The position numbers and the translations under genes were made by a program. Shown one piece after another: positions 25,521-33,788 of a DNA stretch of 52,386 bases. This DNA comes from Synechococcus sp. AG-673-F03 (GTDB taxonomy: Bacteria > Cyanobacteriota > Cyanobacteriia > PCC-6307 > Cyanobiaceae): the NCBI GenBank assembly GCA_003211205.1, contig QCTJ01000012.1, positions 1 to 52,386 on the forward strand. Reading direction: 5' to 3'. The notes beneath the pieces were generated by a model, which was given only the letters and a program-made list of their open reading frames with translations, did not search any database and was not told the origin of the DNA. Each line of letters begins with the position of its first letter. Position 1 is the stretch's first letter.

Positions 25521-26697
25521 GCACCTGGAAGCGCCGGTTTCTCACTATCGCGAAGGAGCTGTCTATCTGCAGACGGGATCAGGTTTTTTTCGCAAGGATT
25601 CGCGACCCTCGAGGGATCTTTCGGTTCTGCTGGCGGCCCACCAGGCGTCAGTGGCGCAACGGCCACTGCGCTGGCTTGACCTGATGGCCGGTTGTGGCAT
25701 CCGCGGTCTGCGCTGGGGACTCGAAGCCTGTCCCGAATCCAGACCCGATCTGGAGCTTTGGTTGAATGATGCCGATCCAGATCGCAGTTCGCTGCTGGCA
25801 TCGAACCTTCAGCGTCTGCAGGGTGCTCGTGATGTGTCGTGGACAACCAGCAGTTGGGCGGCGGAGCGTCTGCTGCGCCAGGCCTACCTCGATCAGATCT
25901 TCTTCGATCTGATTGATCTGGATGCCTTCGGTTGTCCGAATGCCCTGCTTCAGTCGGCCTTGGCGGTGCTGCGCTTCGACGGCCTACTTGTTCTCGCCAG
26001 CACGGATGGACGTTCGCCAACCGGCCATGACCGCCGTGCGGCGGTGCGTCATTTCGGGGCAGCAGCGCGAACCCACCCCGCCAGTTGGGAGCTGGCTCTG
26101 CGACTTCAGCTGGCAGTGCTGGCCAGGGAAGCCTGGCAATTAGGCCGGGGGCTTGAACCCGTTGCCAGCTTCAGTGAGGGACGCACATTCCGGCTTGTGG
26201 TGCGGTTGCGCCAGCGCCTGGCCGCTGATGAGGAATCGCAGCTGGGCCTGCTGGCACGTTGCGAGCGCTGTGGTGATCAAGCGGTTCAACCACTTTTGAA
26301 GCTCTCGGGCTGGAGATCCTGTCGCTGCACGGATGGTCAAGGCCGATGGGCGGTGACAGGGCCGCTCTGGCTCGGCCCTTTGCAGATGCCTGCTGTTCTG
26401 GGTCAGTTGCTCGAGCTTGCCGACTCACAGCCAGACACTCTGTCAACTGCTGGGCGGCGTCTGCTGCAACGCCTGCAGAGGGACTGCGGATTGCCAGTCT
26501 GCTGCTGGTCCACCGCTGAGCTTGCAAGCCGCCTCTCTCTTGCTGGACCACCGCCGCTGGAGGAGCTGGTGCAGTCGCTGCTGAGCGCAGGCCACCAGGC
26601 ATGCGCCAGCGCAGTCATGACCGGTCAGTTGCGCACCGATGCGCCGATGGCTGAGTTATTACAACAATGCGGTCAACACATGACTGGAGATCGTTAA
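25462..26697 (+). CDS. Trm1-type tRNA (guanine-N2) dimethyltransferase
   Basis: This is a 411-residue SAM-dependent methyltransferase. VYLQTGSGFFRKDSRPSRDL at the start, LDLMAGCGIRGLRW (SAM site), LIDLDAFGCP (catalytic region) and LVLASTDGRSPTGH match Trm1, which methylates guanosine 26 or 27 of tRNAs. Pairs of cysteines near residue 270 (ARCERCGD) and residue 290 (WRSCRC) suggest the zinc site of the C-terminal domain. The start is GTG and overlaps the divergent hydrolase gene head to head. No other start is available before the conserved part. Confidence 0.85.
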   Translation: MLASPQSAPVEAGWRAVACTHLEAPVSHYREGAVYLQTGSGFFRKDSRPSRDLSVLLAAHQASVAQRPLRWLDLMAGCGIRGLRWGLEACPESRPDLELWLNDADPDRSSLLASNLQRLQGARDVSWTTSSWAAERLLRQAYLDQIFFDLIDLDAFGCPNALLQSALAVLRFDGLLVLASTDGRSPTGHDRRAAVRHFGAAARTHPASWELALRLQLAVLAREAWQLGRGLEPVASFSEGRTFRLVVRLRQRLAADEESQLGLLARCERCGDQAVQPLLKLSGWRSCRCTDGQGRWAVTGPLWLGPLQMPAVLGQLLELADSQPDTLSTAGRRLLQRLQRDCGLPVCCWSTAELASRLSLAGPPPLEELVQSLLSAGHQACASAVMTGQLRTDAPMAELLQQCGQHMTGDR

Positions 26698-26724
26698 ATA
26701 GGAGCTGATTAAGAGCGCTGTTCG

Positions 26725-26823
26725 ATGGCTTCGGAGATTTTCGGGATTGCAGCTGTGTTTTGGGTGCTGATTCCAGTGGGCCTGGCAGGTGGAGCTTTGC
26801 TGCTGAAGCTTCAGAAGGACTGA
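26725..26823 (+). CDS. petM: Cytochrome b6-f complex subunit PetM
   Basis: This 32-residue peptide begins [20 protein letters not shown] and ends with a short charged tail, LKLQKD. It is the small single-helix subunit PetM (subunit VII) of the thylakoid cytochrome b6-f complex. The length and the starting MASEIF are typical. It lies between the tRNA methyltransferase gene, 27 bases upstream, and ycf39. Confidence 0.92.
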
Positions 26824-26878
26824 TCGCCGCAGTGCGAGAGCACGCCAACTAAGCTCCTCGCTGGACTTTGAAAGCCAT

Positions 26879-27841
26879 ATGCAGGTTCTTGTGGTCGGTG
26901 GAACAGGAACCTTGGGCAGGCAGATCGCCCGCAGGGCTCTTGATCAAGGTCATGACGTTCGCTGCATGGTGCGAATCCCAAGGAAAGCGTCCTTCCTTCA
27001 GGAATGGGGTTGTGAGCTCACTCGAGGTGATCTGCTCAATCCAGCCAGTCTCGATTACGCCCTCGACGGAGTTGATGCCGTGATCGACGCGGCCACCAGC
27101 CGCCCCGACGATCCCAAGAGCATTTATCAAACAGACTGGGACGGCAAGCTCAATCTCCTCCGAGCCTGTGAACGCACCGGTGTGAACCGTTTCGTTTTCC
27201 TGTCGCTTCTTAATGCGGAACAGCACAGAGATGTGCCGTTGATGGACATCAAATACTGCACTGAAAAACTTCTGAAGGAATCAGAGCTCGACTACACCAT
27301 CCTTCAGGGTGTGGCGTTCATGCAGGGTGTGATCAGCCAGTTCGCCATTCCTGTTCTGGAGAGCCAGACCGTTTGGGTGAGTGGAAGTCCCACATCCATT
27401 GCGTATATGAACACGCAGGACATGGCTCGTTTCGCCGTGGCTGCGCTCGACCATGAGGAGACGGTGCGCAAGACATTTCCTGTCGTTGGGCCCAAGGCCT
27501 GGAACAGCGGTGAGGTTGTTCAGCTCTGCGAACGTGTCGCTGATAAGTCAGCGAGGGTGTTTCGAGTGCCCTCCTTCATCATGCAATTCACTGAAGGGAT
27601 GTGCTCTTTCTTTGAGCCTGCCGTGAACGTGGCCGAGCGTCTGGCATTTGCTGAGGTGTCAGGAGGTGGTGTCTCGATGGATGCACCGATGGAGGAGACC
27701 TATCAGAGCTTCGGCATCGATCCCAGCGAGATCACTCACCTTGAGGCCTATGTCAAGGAGTACTACGACTCAATCCTCAAGCGACTCAGGGAGATGGAAG
27801 CCGATCTGGATAAGGATGCCAAGAAGAAACTGCCTTTCTGA
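26879..27841 (+). CDS. ycf39: Ycf39, NAD(P)-binding photosystem II assembly factor
   Basis: This 320-residue protein of the atypical short-chain dehydrogenase family has the dinucleotide-binding motif VLVVGGTGTLGRQIARRAL at the start, then VDAVIDAATSRPDD and LLKESELDYTILQGVAFMQG. Ycf39 pairs with high-light-inducible proteins and guides chlorophyll delivery to new D1 in photosystem II assembly. Its length and C-terminal region are normal. It follows petM by 55 bases on the same strand. A high-light-inducible gene lies in the same window but far away. Confidence 0.93.
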   Translation: MQVLVVGGTGTLGRQIARRALDQGHDVRCMVRIPRKASFLQEWGCELTRGDLLNPASLDYALDGVDAVIDAATSRPDDPKSIYQTDWDGKLNLLRACERTGVNRFVFLSLLNAEQHRDVPLMDIKYCTEKLLKESELDYTILQGVAFMQGVISQFAIPVLESQTVWVSGSPTSIAYMNTQDMARFAVAALDHEETVRKTFPVVGPKAWNSGEVVQLCERVADKSARVFRVPSFIMQFTEGMCSFFEPAVNVAERLAFAEVSGGGVSMDAPMEETYQSFGIDPSEITHLEAYVKEYYDSILKRLREMEADLDKDAKKKLPF

Positions 27842-27918
27842 TCGAAACCGAGCTTCACCCGACTAGTTTATGCGTACTAGTCTGTTCGATACATTGAATC
27901 CACCTGCCTTTCCTGAAG

Positions 27919-28134
27919 ATGTCTGCCGCTCAAGTCAAGAATCTGCAGCGACGTCTCGACAATCTTGCTCGTGAAGCCGAGACGGAGCTTGACCGCGCCT
28001 GTGGCCATGATCTTTGGCGCAATGTTGGGTTCGATGCCTTCGACAGCCTTGAGGACAGCGACCGCCGAGCGAGCGCGAATTACTACTACGGTCAGTGGTC
28101 GACTGTGCGCGAATTGCTGGAGGCCCTCGGCTGA
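27919..28134 (+). CDS. Small conserved hypothetical protein
   Basis: This is a 71-residue soluble, helical protein (MSAAQVKNLQRRLDNLAREA, then LWRNVGFDAFDSLEDSDRRA and NYYYGQWSTVRELLEALG). No named domain is recognised. Its TGA overlaps the ATG of the methyltransferase gene by one base (TGATG), which points to translational coupling. A small hairpin (GACTAGT / ACTAGTC, 27861-27882) lies just upstream. The function is unknown. Confidence 0.65.
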   Translation: MSAAQVKNLQRRLDNLAREAETELDRACGHDLWRNVGFDAFDSLEDSDRRASANYYYGQWSTVRELLEALG

Positions 28135-28913
28135 TGAGCGAAGGATGTTGTGGACCGGCTCTGGATCAGACCCAGGCCGTTGAAAAGCGCTATGGAGCTG
28201 CAGCACTGGAGCAGGAGACCTGTCTATGTACACCAGTCGCCTTTGACGCGTCCTTGCTCAAGGTCATCCCCGAGGAGGTGGTGCAGCGTGATTACGGCTG
28301 CGGTGACCCGACGCGCTGGGTTCGTTCGGGTGACACTGTGCTGGATCTGGGCAGTGGCAGCGGCAAAAATGCCTTCATCTGTGCCCAGGTCGTGGGTGGC
28401 CATGGCGCTGTGATTGGCGTGGACCGCAATGCCGACATGTTGGAGCTTGCCCGCGTTGCAGCACCAGTGGTGGCCGAGAGAATCGGTTACAGCAATGTTC
28501 GCTTTCTGGAGGGGGCGATCGAAGCCCTGGATGCGCCAACCCCGACGGGTGAGTTGCTGATTCCCTCAGCCAGCGTGGATGTGGTGCTGAGCAATTGTGT
28601 GCTCAATCTGGTGAATCGTTCAGCACGTTCGGCTTTGCTCGCCAACATCCGCAGAGTGCTGCGACCCTCAGGCCGCGTCGCCATCAGCGACATTGTGTGT
28701 GATCGCCCCGTTCCGCAACATCTTCAACAAGATCCAGATCTCTGGAGCGGTTGCATCAGTGGTGCATGGGAGGAGGACGCCTTCCTGGCCGATTTCCGTG
28801 CACTCGGCTTTGAGGACGTGAGCTATGCCGACCGCTCCGAGCAGCCCTGGCGTGTTGTGGAAGGCATCGAATTCCGTGCTGTCACGCTCACCGGCGTTTT
28901 GGCTGCCGGTTGA
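28134..28913 (+). CDS. SAM-dependent methyltransferase, ArsM-like
   Basis: This is a 259-residue class I methyltransferase with the SAM motif VLDLGSGSGKNAFICAQVV and later IGVDRNADMLELAR. Ahead of the fold are several cysteines: GCCGP near residue 5, ETCLCTP near residue 30, and RDYGCGDP near residue 57. Cysteines in this region are a mark of arsenite methyltransferases, which bind arsenite by thiols. Marine cyanobacteria methylate arsenic to arsenosugars, so this is a reasonable reading, but another thiophilic substrate is possible. The start at 28134 is fixed by the overlap with the preceding gene. Confidence 0.75.
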   Translation: MSEGCCGPALDQTQAVEKRYGAAALEQETCLCTPVAFDASLLKVIPEEVVQRDYGCGDPTRWVRSGDTVLDLGSGSGKNAFICAQVVGGHGAVIGVDRNADMLELARVAAPVVAERIGYSNVRFLEGAIEALDAPTPTGELLIPSASVDVVLSNCVLNLVNRSARSALLANIRRVLRPSGRVAISDIVCDRPVPQHLQQDPDLWSGCISGAWEEDAFLADFRALGFEDVSYADRSEQPWRVVEGIEFRAVTLTGVLAAG

Positions 28914-29505
28914 GTAGCGCTCCAAGACGTTGATGCTCGTCCGACGTGATTTCACGCCATTGACCTGACGCGAGGCTGCTGAGGTTGAGAGGTGGTCCTC
29001 CATCCATCAGATCAATGCTGCGGCGGATCAGTCGCAATGTTGGAAGCCCCACGGCCGCAGTCATGCGACGCACCTGGCGATTGCGTCCTTCCCTCAGGCT
29101 GAGTTGCAACCAGGTGGTGGGAATGCTGAGCCTGGTGCGGATTGGCGGGTTGCGTTCCGTGAGTGTTTGCTGGTGTTCAGCAGCAAGAGGTTCGACCCTC
29201 GCAGGCCTAGTGAGCTGCTGTTTGACCATCACCCCATCGCAAAGGGCATCCAACTGGTGTTGATCAGGGCTGCCCTCCACCTGCACCCAGTAAGTGCGCC
29301 AATGGCCGAAGCGTGGGTCTGTCAGTCGTTGCTGCAGGCGACCGTCGGCGGTGAGGAGCAGCAGCCCTTCGCTGTCAGCGTCAAGACGACCTGCCGCGTA
29401 GACATCAGGGACATTCACCCAGTCGGCAAGGCAGCCCCATCGGCTGCCTGGTTCCGGTGTGAACTGGCTGAGGACTCCATATGGCTTGTGAAGCAGAAGT
29501 GTCAG
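28888..29505 (-). CDS. RluE/RsuA-type pseudouridine synthase, probable CTG start
   Basis: The catalytic aspartate is in AGRLDADSEGLLLLTADG, and LREGRNRQVRRMTAAVG is the usual second motif. The family also needs an N-terminal HKPYGVLSQFTPE. That segment is present in the same frame upstream of the nearest standard start (GTG at 29418), but no ATG, GTG or TTG precedes it before a stop at 29536. A CTG at 29505 overlaps the stop of the Nif11-like gene as CTGA and gives MTLLLHKPYGVL, a normal family start. I take this as the likely start. The enzyme modifies ribosomal RNA; the target base is unknown. Confidence 0.85.
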   Translation of the reverse strand: MTLLLHKPYGVLSQFTPEPGSRWGCLADWVNVPDVYAAGRLDADSEGLLLLTADGRLQQRLTDPRFGHWRTYWVQVEGSPDQHQLDALCDGVMVKQQLTRPARVEPLAAEHQQTLTERNPPIRTRLSIPTTWLQLSLREGRNRQVRRMTAAVGLPTLRLIRRSIDLMDGGPPLNLSSLASGQWREITSDEHQRLGALLNRQPKRR

Positions 29506-29750
29506 GAGTGTTCGCCGAAGCAGATCAACAGTGCTTCACCCCAGCTGGAGGCATCGTTGATGTGATCATCGTGCAGCTGCTTCATTTTTTCGGCCTGCAT
29601 TTTCATCATGGTGGCCTGGGTGAAGACGTGACCCTTTTCATTGGCCAGGTTCACCACATGCATGGGAGTCGCTGCCTGACGCACCTGATCACGGACCTGG
29701 GAATCAGACCGAGTCAGGTTGACGAAAGAGGCGAGAGCGGACTCGTACAC
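29502..29750 (-). CDS. Nif11-like domain protein
   Basis: The sequence YESALASFVNLTRSDSQVRD, then PMHVVNLANEKGHVFTQA, matches the Nif11 domain: a helix with a phenylalanine, then a conserved A-x-x-x-G-x-x-F pattern. Nif11 domains serve as leader regions of peptide natural products or stand alone with unknown function. Here about 35 residues follow, without a double-glycine cleavage motif, so a stand-alone role is more likely. The GTG at 29750 suits the family start; a longer frame to 29795 exists. Its stop overlaps the start of the pseudouridine synthase gene. Confidence 0.7.
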   Translation of the reverse strand: MYESALASFVNLTRSDSQVRDQVRQAATPMHVVNLANEKGHVFTQATMMKMQAEKMKQLHDDHINDASSWGEALLICFGEHS

Positions 29751-29772
29751 TGCGTTTTGGCATTTTAGAAGG

Positions 29773-29865
29773 TTAGGTGGATTTCTGGCGGGCACGCCAC
29801 AGGTTCACAGCACCGATGGAAATCATCAGCAGCCCTAGATCCAGGGAGAGGGGAGGGAGAATCAT
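29773..29865 (-). CDS. Possible 30-residue single-helix membrane peptide
   Basis: The frame reads MILPPLSLDLGLLMISIGAV and then NLWRARQKST: a membrane helix followed by a basic tail, the usual topology of small thylakoid or plasma membrane peptides. It lies just upstream of the Nif11-like gene on the same strand. No strong ribosome binding site is present, and I cannot match it to a named subunit. Confidence 0.4.
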   Translation of the reverse strand: MILPPLSLDLGLLMISIGAVNLWRARQKST

Positions 29866-29977
29866 CGGCTCATTTCAGGATCAGCCGACCTTAGGGAGAC
29901 GCCATCTGTCTTGGGGCTGCTCAGACAGCAGGCGGCCTCCTAAAATGTAGGAACGTTTTGCGGGTCAATGCCGGCGC

Positions 29978-30247
29978 ATGATTGAAACCTCGGGTGTGAT
30001 CGAGAAGGAACAGGGCAACGGGTTTTACCTGGTGACCCTTGAGCAGCCCGCAGGTCATCAATGCCTTTGCCGTGCCGCGGGCAAGCTCACCAAGTTCAGA
30101 ATCAAGCTGCTGGCCGGAGACAAAGTGCTGGTGGAGATCAGCCCTTATGACCTGACCCGTGGCCGGATCACCTACAGGGAACGCAACGCTGGTGCCCCCG
30201 GAGGTCGTCCCGGTGGTAACCGTCCCGGTGGACCTCGTCGCCGTTGA
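29978..30247 (+). CDS. infA: IF-1 paralogue (S1-fold) with Gly/Pro/Arg tail
   Basis: This is an 89-residue protein with the IF-1 fold: GVIEKEQGNGFYLVTLEQPA, KLLAGDKVLVEISPYDLTRG and RITYRER. IF-1 binds the ribosomal A site during initiation. The usual IF-1 is about 72 residues and begins with MSKED...EMEGTV; this one starts differently, has two extra cysteines (QCLCRAAG), and ends in a tail of about 18 residues rich in G, P and R. I believe picocyanobacteria also have the canonical gene in the ribosomal protein cluster, so this is probably a second copy. It converges with the NTRC gene with three bases between them. Confidence 0.85.
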   Translation: MIETSGVIEKEQGNGFYLVTLEQPAGHQCLCRAAGKLTKFRIKLLAGDKVLVEISPYDLTRGRITYRERNAGAPGGRPGGNRPGGPRRR

Positions 30248-30250
30248 GGC

Positions 30251-31612
30251 TCAGGCTTTGCTGAGCACCGAGCGGATCGAGTCCATGAACTCACTGCGCT
30301 GCTTCACCCCACGCCACTGCTGCTTCAGTTGCTTGTCGAAAAACAGCTGAACCGTCGGGGTGCCATTGACTCCGGCCTGTTGTGCGATCTCCTGGTCGGC
30401 TTCGATATCGATTTCGATTCCCTGGGCTTCTCCTTGCAGCTCATCAAGTACTCGCTTCAGCTGGGGTTTCAGCACGTGGCAGGGACCGCAGCTTGGCGAT
30501 GTATAGACCACAAGCAGGGGCCGAGTGCTGTCGTGATACAGCTTCCGCAAGGCATAGCTGCCTTTCTGCCACAGGGCGTTTGAGTCGTAGGTGGCTTCAG
30601 TGGTCTCAGCAGTGGTCTTGGGTGTTTCTGCTTGGGCTGGCTCGGCCTGTTCCCTGTTCACCAGTGTTGCCAGATTGTGATGACTGAGCCAGCGTTCGGC
30701 GGCGAGGGCGGCCTGACAGCCGCTGCCAGCGGCGGTGACGCCCTGACGCCACTCGCCATCGGCGACATCACCTGCTGCGAACACACCTTCCATTGAGGTC
30801 TCCGGTCGACCCGGTTGGGTGACCAGGTAACCGATTGGATCGCAGTCGAGCTGGTCGCGAACCAGCTCTGTGTTGGGAGTGTGTCCGATGGCGTAAAACA
30901 TGCCTCGGACAGCCAGCTCCTCATCGAGTCCGCTGTCACGTCGATGCAGGTTGAGGCCGCTCAGCCAGTCATCACCTTGAACGTCGCTCACCTGGGTGTT
31001 CCAGTGCACGCGGATCAGGGGATTGGCCTGAACGCGGTCACTCATTGCCGCACTGGCGCGCAGACGGTCTGAACGCACCAGCAGATGGACATGGCTGCCG
31101 TATTTGGTGAGATAGACCGCTTCCTCACAAGCTGAATCGCCCCCGCCGACCACAGCTAATTCTTCATTGCGAAACTGAGGTGTGGCGCCATCGCAGATGG
31201 CACAGGCGCTTATGCCCTTGCTCCAGAAGCGCTCCTCATTCGGCAGTCCGAGCCGATTAGCGCTGGCCCCTGTGGCGATGATCAGCGATTGCGATTCAAC
31301 GATCTGCCCTTCGACTTCAATTCGGTAAGGACGCTGGCTGAGATCAATACGGTCGGCATCAGCTTCAAGCAGCCTTGTTCCCCATCGCGTGGCCTGGGCT
31401 TTCATCAAGTCCATTAGGTCTGGACCGAGAACACCGTCAGGAAATCCGGGGAAGTTTTCAACATGGGTGGTGGTCATCAGCTGGCCACCAGGGATTCCTC
31501 CCCTCTGAAACCCTGTGATGAGAAGGGGATTGAGATTGGCGCGGGCGGCATAGATGGCAGCGGTGTAGCCGGCTGGGCCGGACCCCACAATCACCAAATT
31601 CTCAACCGCCAT
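30251..31612 (-). CDS. ntrC: NADPH-dependent thioredoxin reductase with fused thioredoxin (NTRC)
   Basis: This is a 453-residue fusion. Residues 1-320 are a thioredoxin reductase: FAD motif VGSGPAGYTAAIYAARANL, redox pair C137-A-I-C140 in SACAICDG, NADPH motif AVVGGGDSACEEAVYL, and FAAGDVADGEWRQG. Residues 345-453 are a thioredoxin with C375-G-P-C378. NTRC reduces 2-Cys peroxiredoxins and other targets with NADPH, in cyanobacteria and chloroplasts. All catalytic cysteines are present. The symbol is the photosynthesis one and must not be confused with the nitrogen regulator. A linker rich in E, T and A joins the domains. Confidence 0.94.
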   Translation of the reverse strand: MAVENLVIVGSGPAGYTAAIYAARANLNPLLITGFQRGGIPGGQLMTTTHVENFPGFPDGVLGPDLMDLMKAQATRWGTRLLEADADRIDLSQRPYRIEVEGQIVESQSLIIATGASANRLGLPNEERFWSKGISACAICDGATPQFRNEELAVVGGGDSACEEAVYLTKYGSHVHLLVRSDRLRASAAMSDRVQANPLIRVHWNTQVSDVQGDDWLSGLNLHRRDSGLDEELAVRGMFYAIGHTPNTELVRDQLDCDPIGYLVTQPGRPETSMEGVFAAGDVADGEWRQGVTAAGSGCQAALAAERWLSHHNLATLVNREQAEPAQAETPKTTAETTEATYDSNALWQKGSYALRKLYHDSTRPLLVVYTSPSCGPCHVLKPQLKRVLDELQGEAQGIEIDIEADQEIAQQAGVNGTPTVQLFFDKQLKQQWRGVKQRSEFMDSIRSVLSKA

Positions 31613-31701
31613 GCTTATCCGGAATGACTATGGGATGACTTTAATCTCCGCGACGTCTCGTCAGCGGCAACGCCAGAAGGACTCGAATGATCAGCCTTTC
31701 T

Positions 31702-31995
31702 TTAGATTTCGACTGCTCCATCTGTCGCTCCGTCAAGCTCCAGGTGATCGTGTTTCCCTTGTGTTCGCTGAACACTCAATACAGAGTCCTCAAGAAGTTC
31801 AGGGTGATCCCCTAAGCAGGTAATCCACTCTCTGAATTCCTGCGTGAGTGCATAGCTGTCTTCGTAGCGCTCAGCACTGTCCAGAACGGCAATCCGGGTT
31901 CTTGCCCAGCAGGTGGCAACGTTGACTCGACGTTCAATTGCTGCGTCCATGTCTGTGTCCCAGATGGCGACCAGGCTGATGGTTGATGGGTCCAA
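31702..31995 (-). CDS. Hypothetical protein in frame after the helicase
   Basis: This is a 97-residue frame starting with TTG at 31995 (DPSTISLVAIWDTDMDAAIE, then CWARTRIAVLDSAERYEDSY). It is in the same frame as the upstream helicase gene, and coding-like sequence (NATFCEIRPDL) continues back to the helicase stop at 32047, so the two could once have been one gene, or the TTG may be a real start. No family is recognised. The protein is acidic and without membrane segments. Confidence 0.5.
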   Translation of the reverse strand: MDPSTISLVAIWDTDMDAAIERRVNVATCWARTRIAVLDSAERYEDSYALTQEFREWITCLGDHPELLEDSVLSVQRTQGKHDHLELDGATDGAVEI

Positions 31996-32046
31996 ATCAG
32001 GCCGGATTTCGCAGAATGTCGCATTCTTTCTTGGGAAAAAATGTTT

Positions 32047-33387
32047 TCAACGCTGCAAAAATCCGGGTAACTGCGGAGTGCGCATCCTGATCACAGCACC
32101 TGCACCGTCCTCAATCGCTTCCATCGGCAGCGACGGGCCTCGCCAGTCACCTCCCAAATTGCTGTCGTTGTCGTCTGCTCTTTGCGGAGCTGCAATGCGG
32201 TACGGCTCAGACAGGGACCAACTGCGGGCGTATTGCATCAGCAATGGATCCGCAGGAGCAAACACGTAGGAGGGTTCGCGGGGAACCGCTTCCAGCGTGG
32301 CTCTTTCAGAGCACATGCGCACGGCTCTGGTGATTCCCTGTACGAAACGACTGCGTGTCACCACCGTGGTCAGATAAGCGACCACCCTCAGCCTTGAGGC
32401 ATCAAATCCTTCCGCGCACATGTCAATGCTCACTAGCCAGTCAGCATTACCGCTCTGAAAGGCATTGAGTCGTTCAGGTGCTCCTGGGTCCTGGGAATGC
32501 ACCAGATCGACCTGGTCACCTTCCTCCTCCAGCAGCAAGGTGATGCTGCGGGCATGCTCAATGTCGCGGGCGATCACCAGTCCGCCTGCGCGCGGGTGAC
32601 GTTTGCGAACGCTTTCGAGCTTGGTGCGGGCTCTCAGCAGCAGCAGCTGGGCAATGCTGCTGCTGTCGGAAAGACGAATGGCGCGGCGCAGATTCCGGGC
32701 TCTCCAGCTTTCTCTCTGTTCAGCGGAGAGTGGCGAAACCTCGCGGTCCGGCAGCCCTTCCTGGGCGTGCTCCACCCAGCCGTCTTGAAAACGAAATTCG
32801 AGGGGACGAACATCACCAGCATCGATCAGTTCTCGGGGTTCGACGGAAAGATCGGGATGGATCTGTTCCACCAGCTGGCCGGCTTCCTCGACCCGCACCC
32901 GCCGGGCGGCGCAGAACGCCAGGTTGTCGGCGCGAAACGGTGTTCCGGTCAACCCGAGACGCAAGCGGGCATGGCTGCTGAGCTCCAGAAACGTTCGTCC
33001 CCAAACCGGGCCGTCAGGTTCATCGGGGTCCACTCCCAGATGATGCGCTTCGTCGGCGATGGTCAGCAGCCGTTCCTGGTTCCAGCGGCTGAGTTCGGCT
33101 TTCAGGGCCTCCTGCTGGCGTCCTGCACCCTGGTAGCTGAGCAGCCATCCGTCCGCGGCGTCTGAGGCGCTGTTAGGTCCGTTCCAGAGATCAAGCCGCA
33201 GACCCAGCTGGGCTGCAGCACCCTGCCACTGGCTCAGGATCGAGGTGCGATGGCAGAAGATCACAGCGCGTTCAAGCCTGCCCTCGGTCTGCATCACCTG
33301 AAAGGACAGCAAGGCGCCAAGAGTTTTGCCAGCGCCTGGACCGGCATGAATCAGAACATCACGTGCTGCAGTCGTGTCTGGGTCCAA
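32047..33387 (-). CDS. DEAD/DEAH-type helicase (superfamily 2), start uncertain
   Basis: Superfamily 2 motifs are in order: HAGPGAGKTLGALLSF (Walker A), TIADEAHHLG (DEAH-like), LGLTGTPFRADN, then in the second domain IARDIEHARSITLLL, DMCAEGFDASRLR and VTRSRFVQGITRAVRM. It unwinds or moves on nucleic acid with ATP; the nearest relatives I know are restriction-type helicases. The listed start is TTG, but homologous-looking sequence (RAIRPRQWQQQLIQLL) extends upstream in frame to about 33510 without any standard start, so the true start may be non-standard or lost by a frameshift. Confidence 0.8.
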   Translation of the reverse strand: MDPDTTAARDVLIHAGPGAGKTLGALLSFQVMQTEGRLERAVIFCHRTSILSQWQGAAAQLGLRLDLWNGPNSASDAADGWLLSYQGAGRQQEALKAELSRWNQERLLTIADEAHHLGVDPDEPDGPVWGRTFLELSSHARLRLGLTGTPFRADNLAFCAARRVRVEEAGQLVEQIHPDLSVEPRELIDAGDVRPLEFRFQDGWVEHAQEGLPDREVSPLSAEQRESWRARNLRRAIRLSDSSSIAQLLLLRARTKLESVRKRHPRAGGLVIARDIEHARSITLLLEEEGDQVDLVHSQDPGAPERLNAFQSGNADWLVSIDMCAEGFDASRLRVVAYLTTVVTRSRFVQGITRAVRMCSERATLEAVPREPSYVFAPADPLLMQYARSWSLSEPYRIAAPQRADDNDSNLGGDWRGPSLPMEAIEDGAGAVIRMRTPQLPGFLQR

Positions 33388-33538
33388 CCGCCTGCGCAGC
33401 AGTTGGATCAGCTGCTGCTGCCATTGCCTGGGCCGAATCGCCCGGGATGGAAGCTCGGCACCAAGAGCGAAGGACGGGGTGTTGATGGCGGCGTTGAAAG
33501 ATAAGTCTTTCTAACCATTCCAATCGGTTGCGTCACCC

Positions 33539-33751
33539 TTAACTTCCGACCATCAGCCCCTGGGGTTCGGCCCCCTGCCGCCATGGCCAGAAGCCTTCTC
33601 CGTTACTCGTCCAGTCCAGAGTCTCGCCGTTGTCTTGAGCGTTGCTGGCCATTGGAGTGCGACCTTGACCCGCTGATTCTTCGCGCGAGGCTTCTCCACG
33701 GCCGGGGCCGTCGCCCGCAGGCGTTGGCGGTGGAGGAGGAGCTTCAGCCAA
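33539..33751 (-). CDS. Small proline-rich hypothetical protein
   Basis: This is a 70-residue frame with a proline- and glycine-rich beginning (MAEAPPPPPTPAGDGPG) and a more ordered C-terminus (ETLDWTSNGEGFWPWRQGAE). The C-terminal part looks conserved in type, with several tryptophans. It lies between the helicase gene and another hypothetical on the same strand. An internal ATG (MASNAQDNGE) is a possible start. The function is unknown. Confidence 0.5.
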   Translation of the reverse strand: MAEAPPPPPTPAGDGPGRGEASREESAGQGRTPMASNAQDNGETLDWTSNGEGFWPWRQGAEPQGLMVGS

Positions 33752-33788
33752 TGTTCTGAAGCTCCTTGCTCACGGACTGCTCAAGATC

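Noticed and set aside
30249-30266. GCTCAG / CTGAGC hairpin between the IF-1 paralogue and NTRC genes
   Set aside because: Only six base pairs and no T-tract on either side, so not a convincing terminator.
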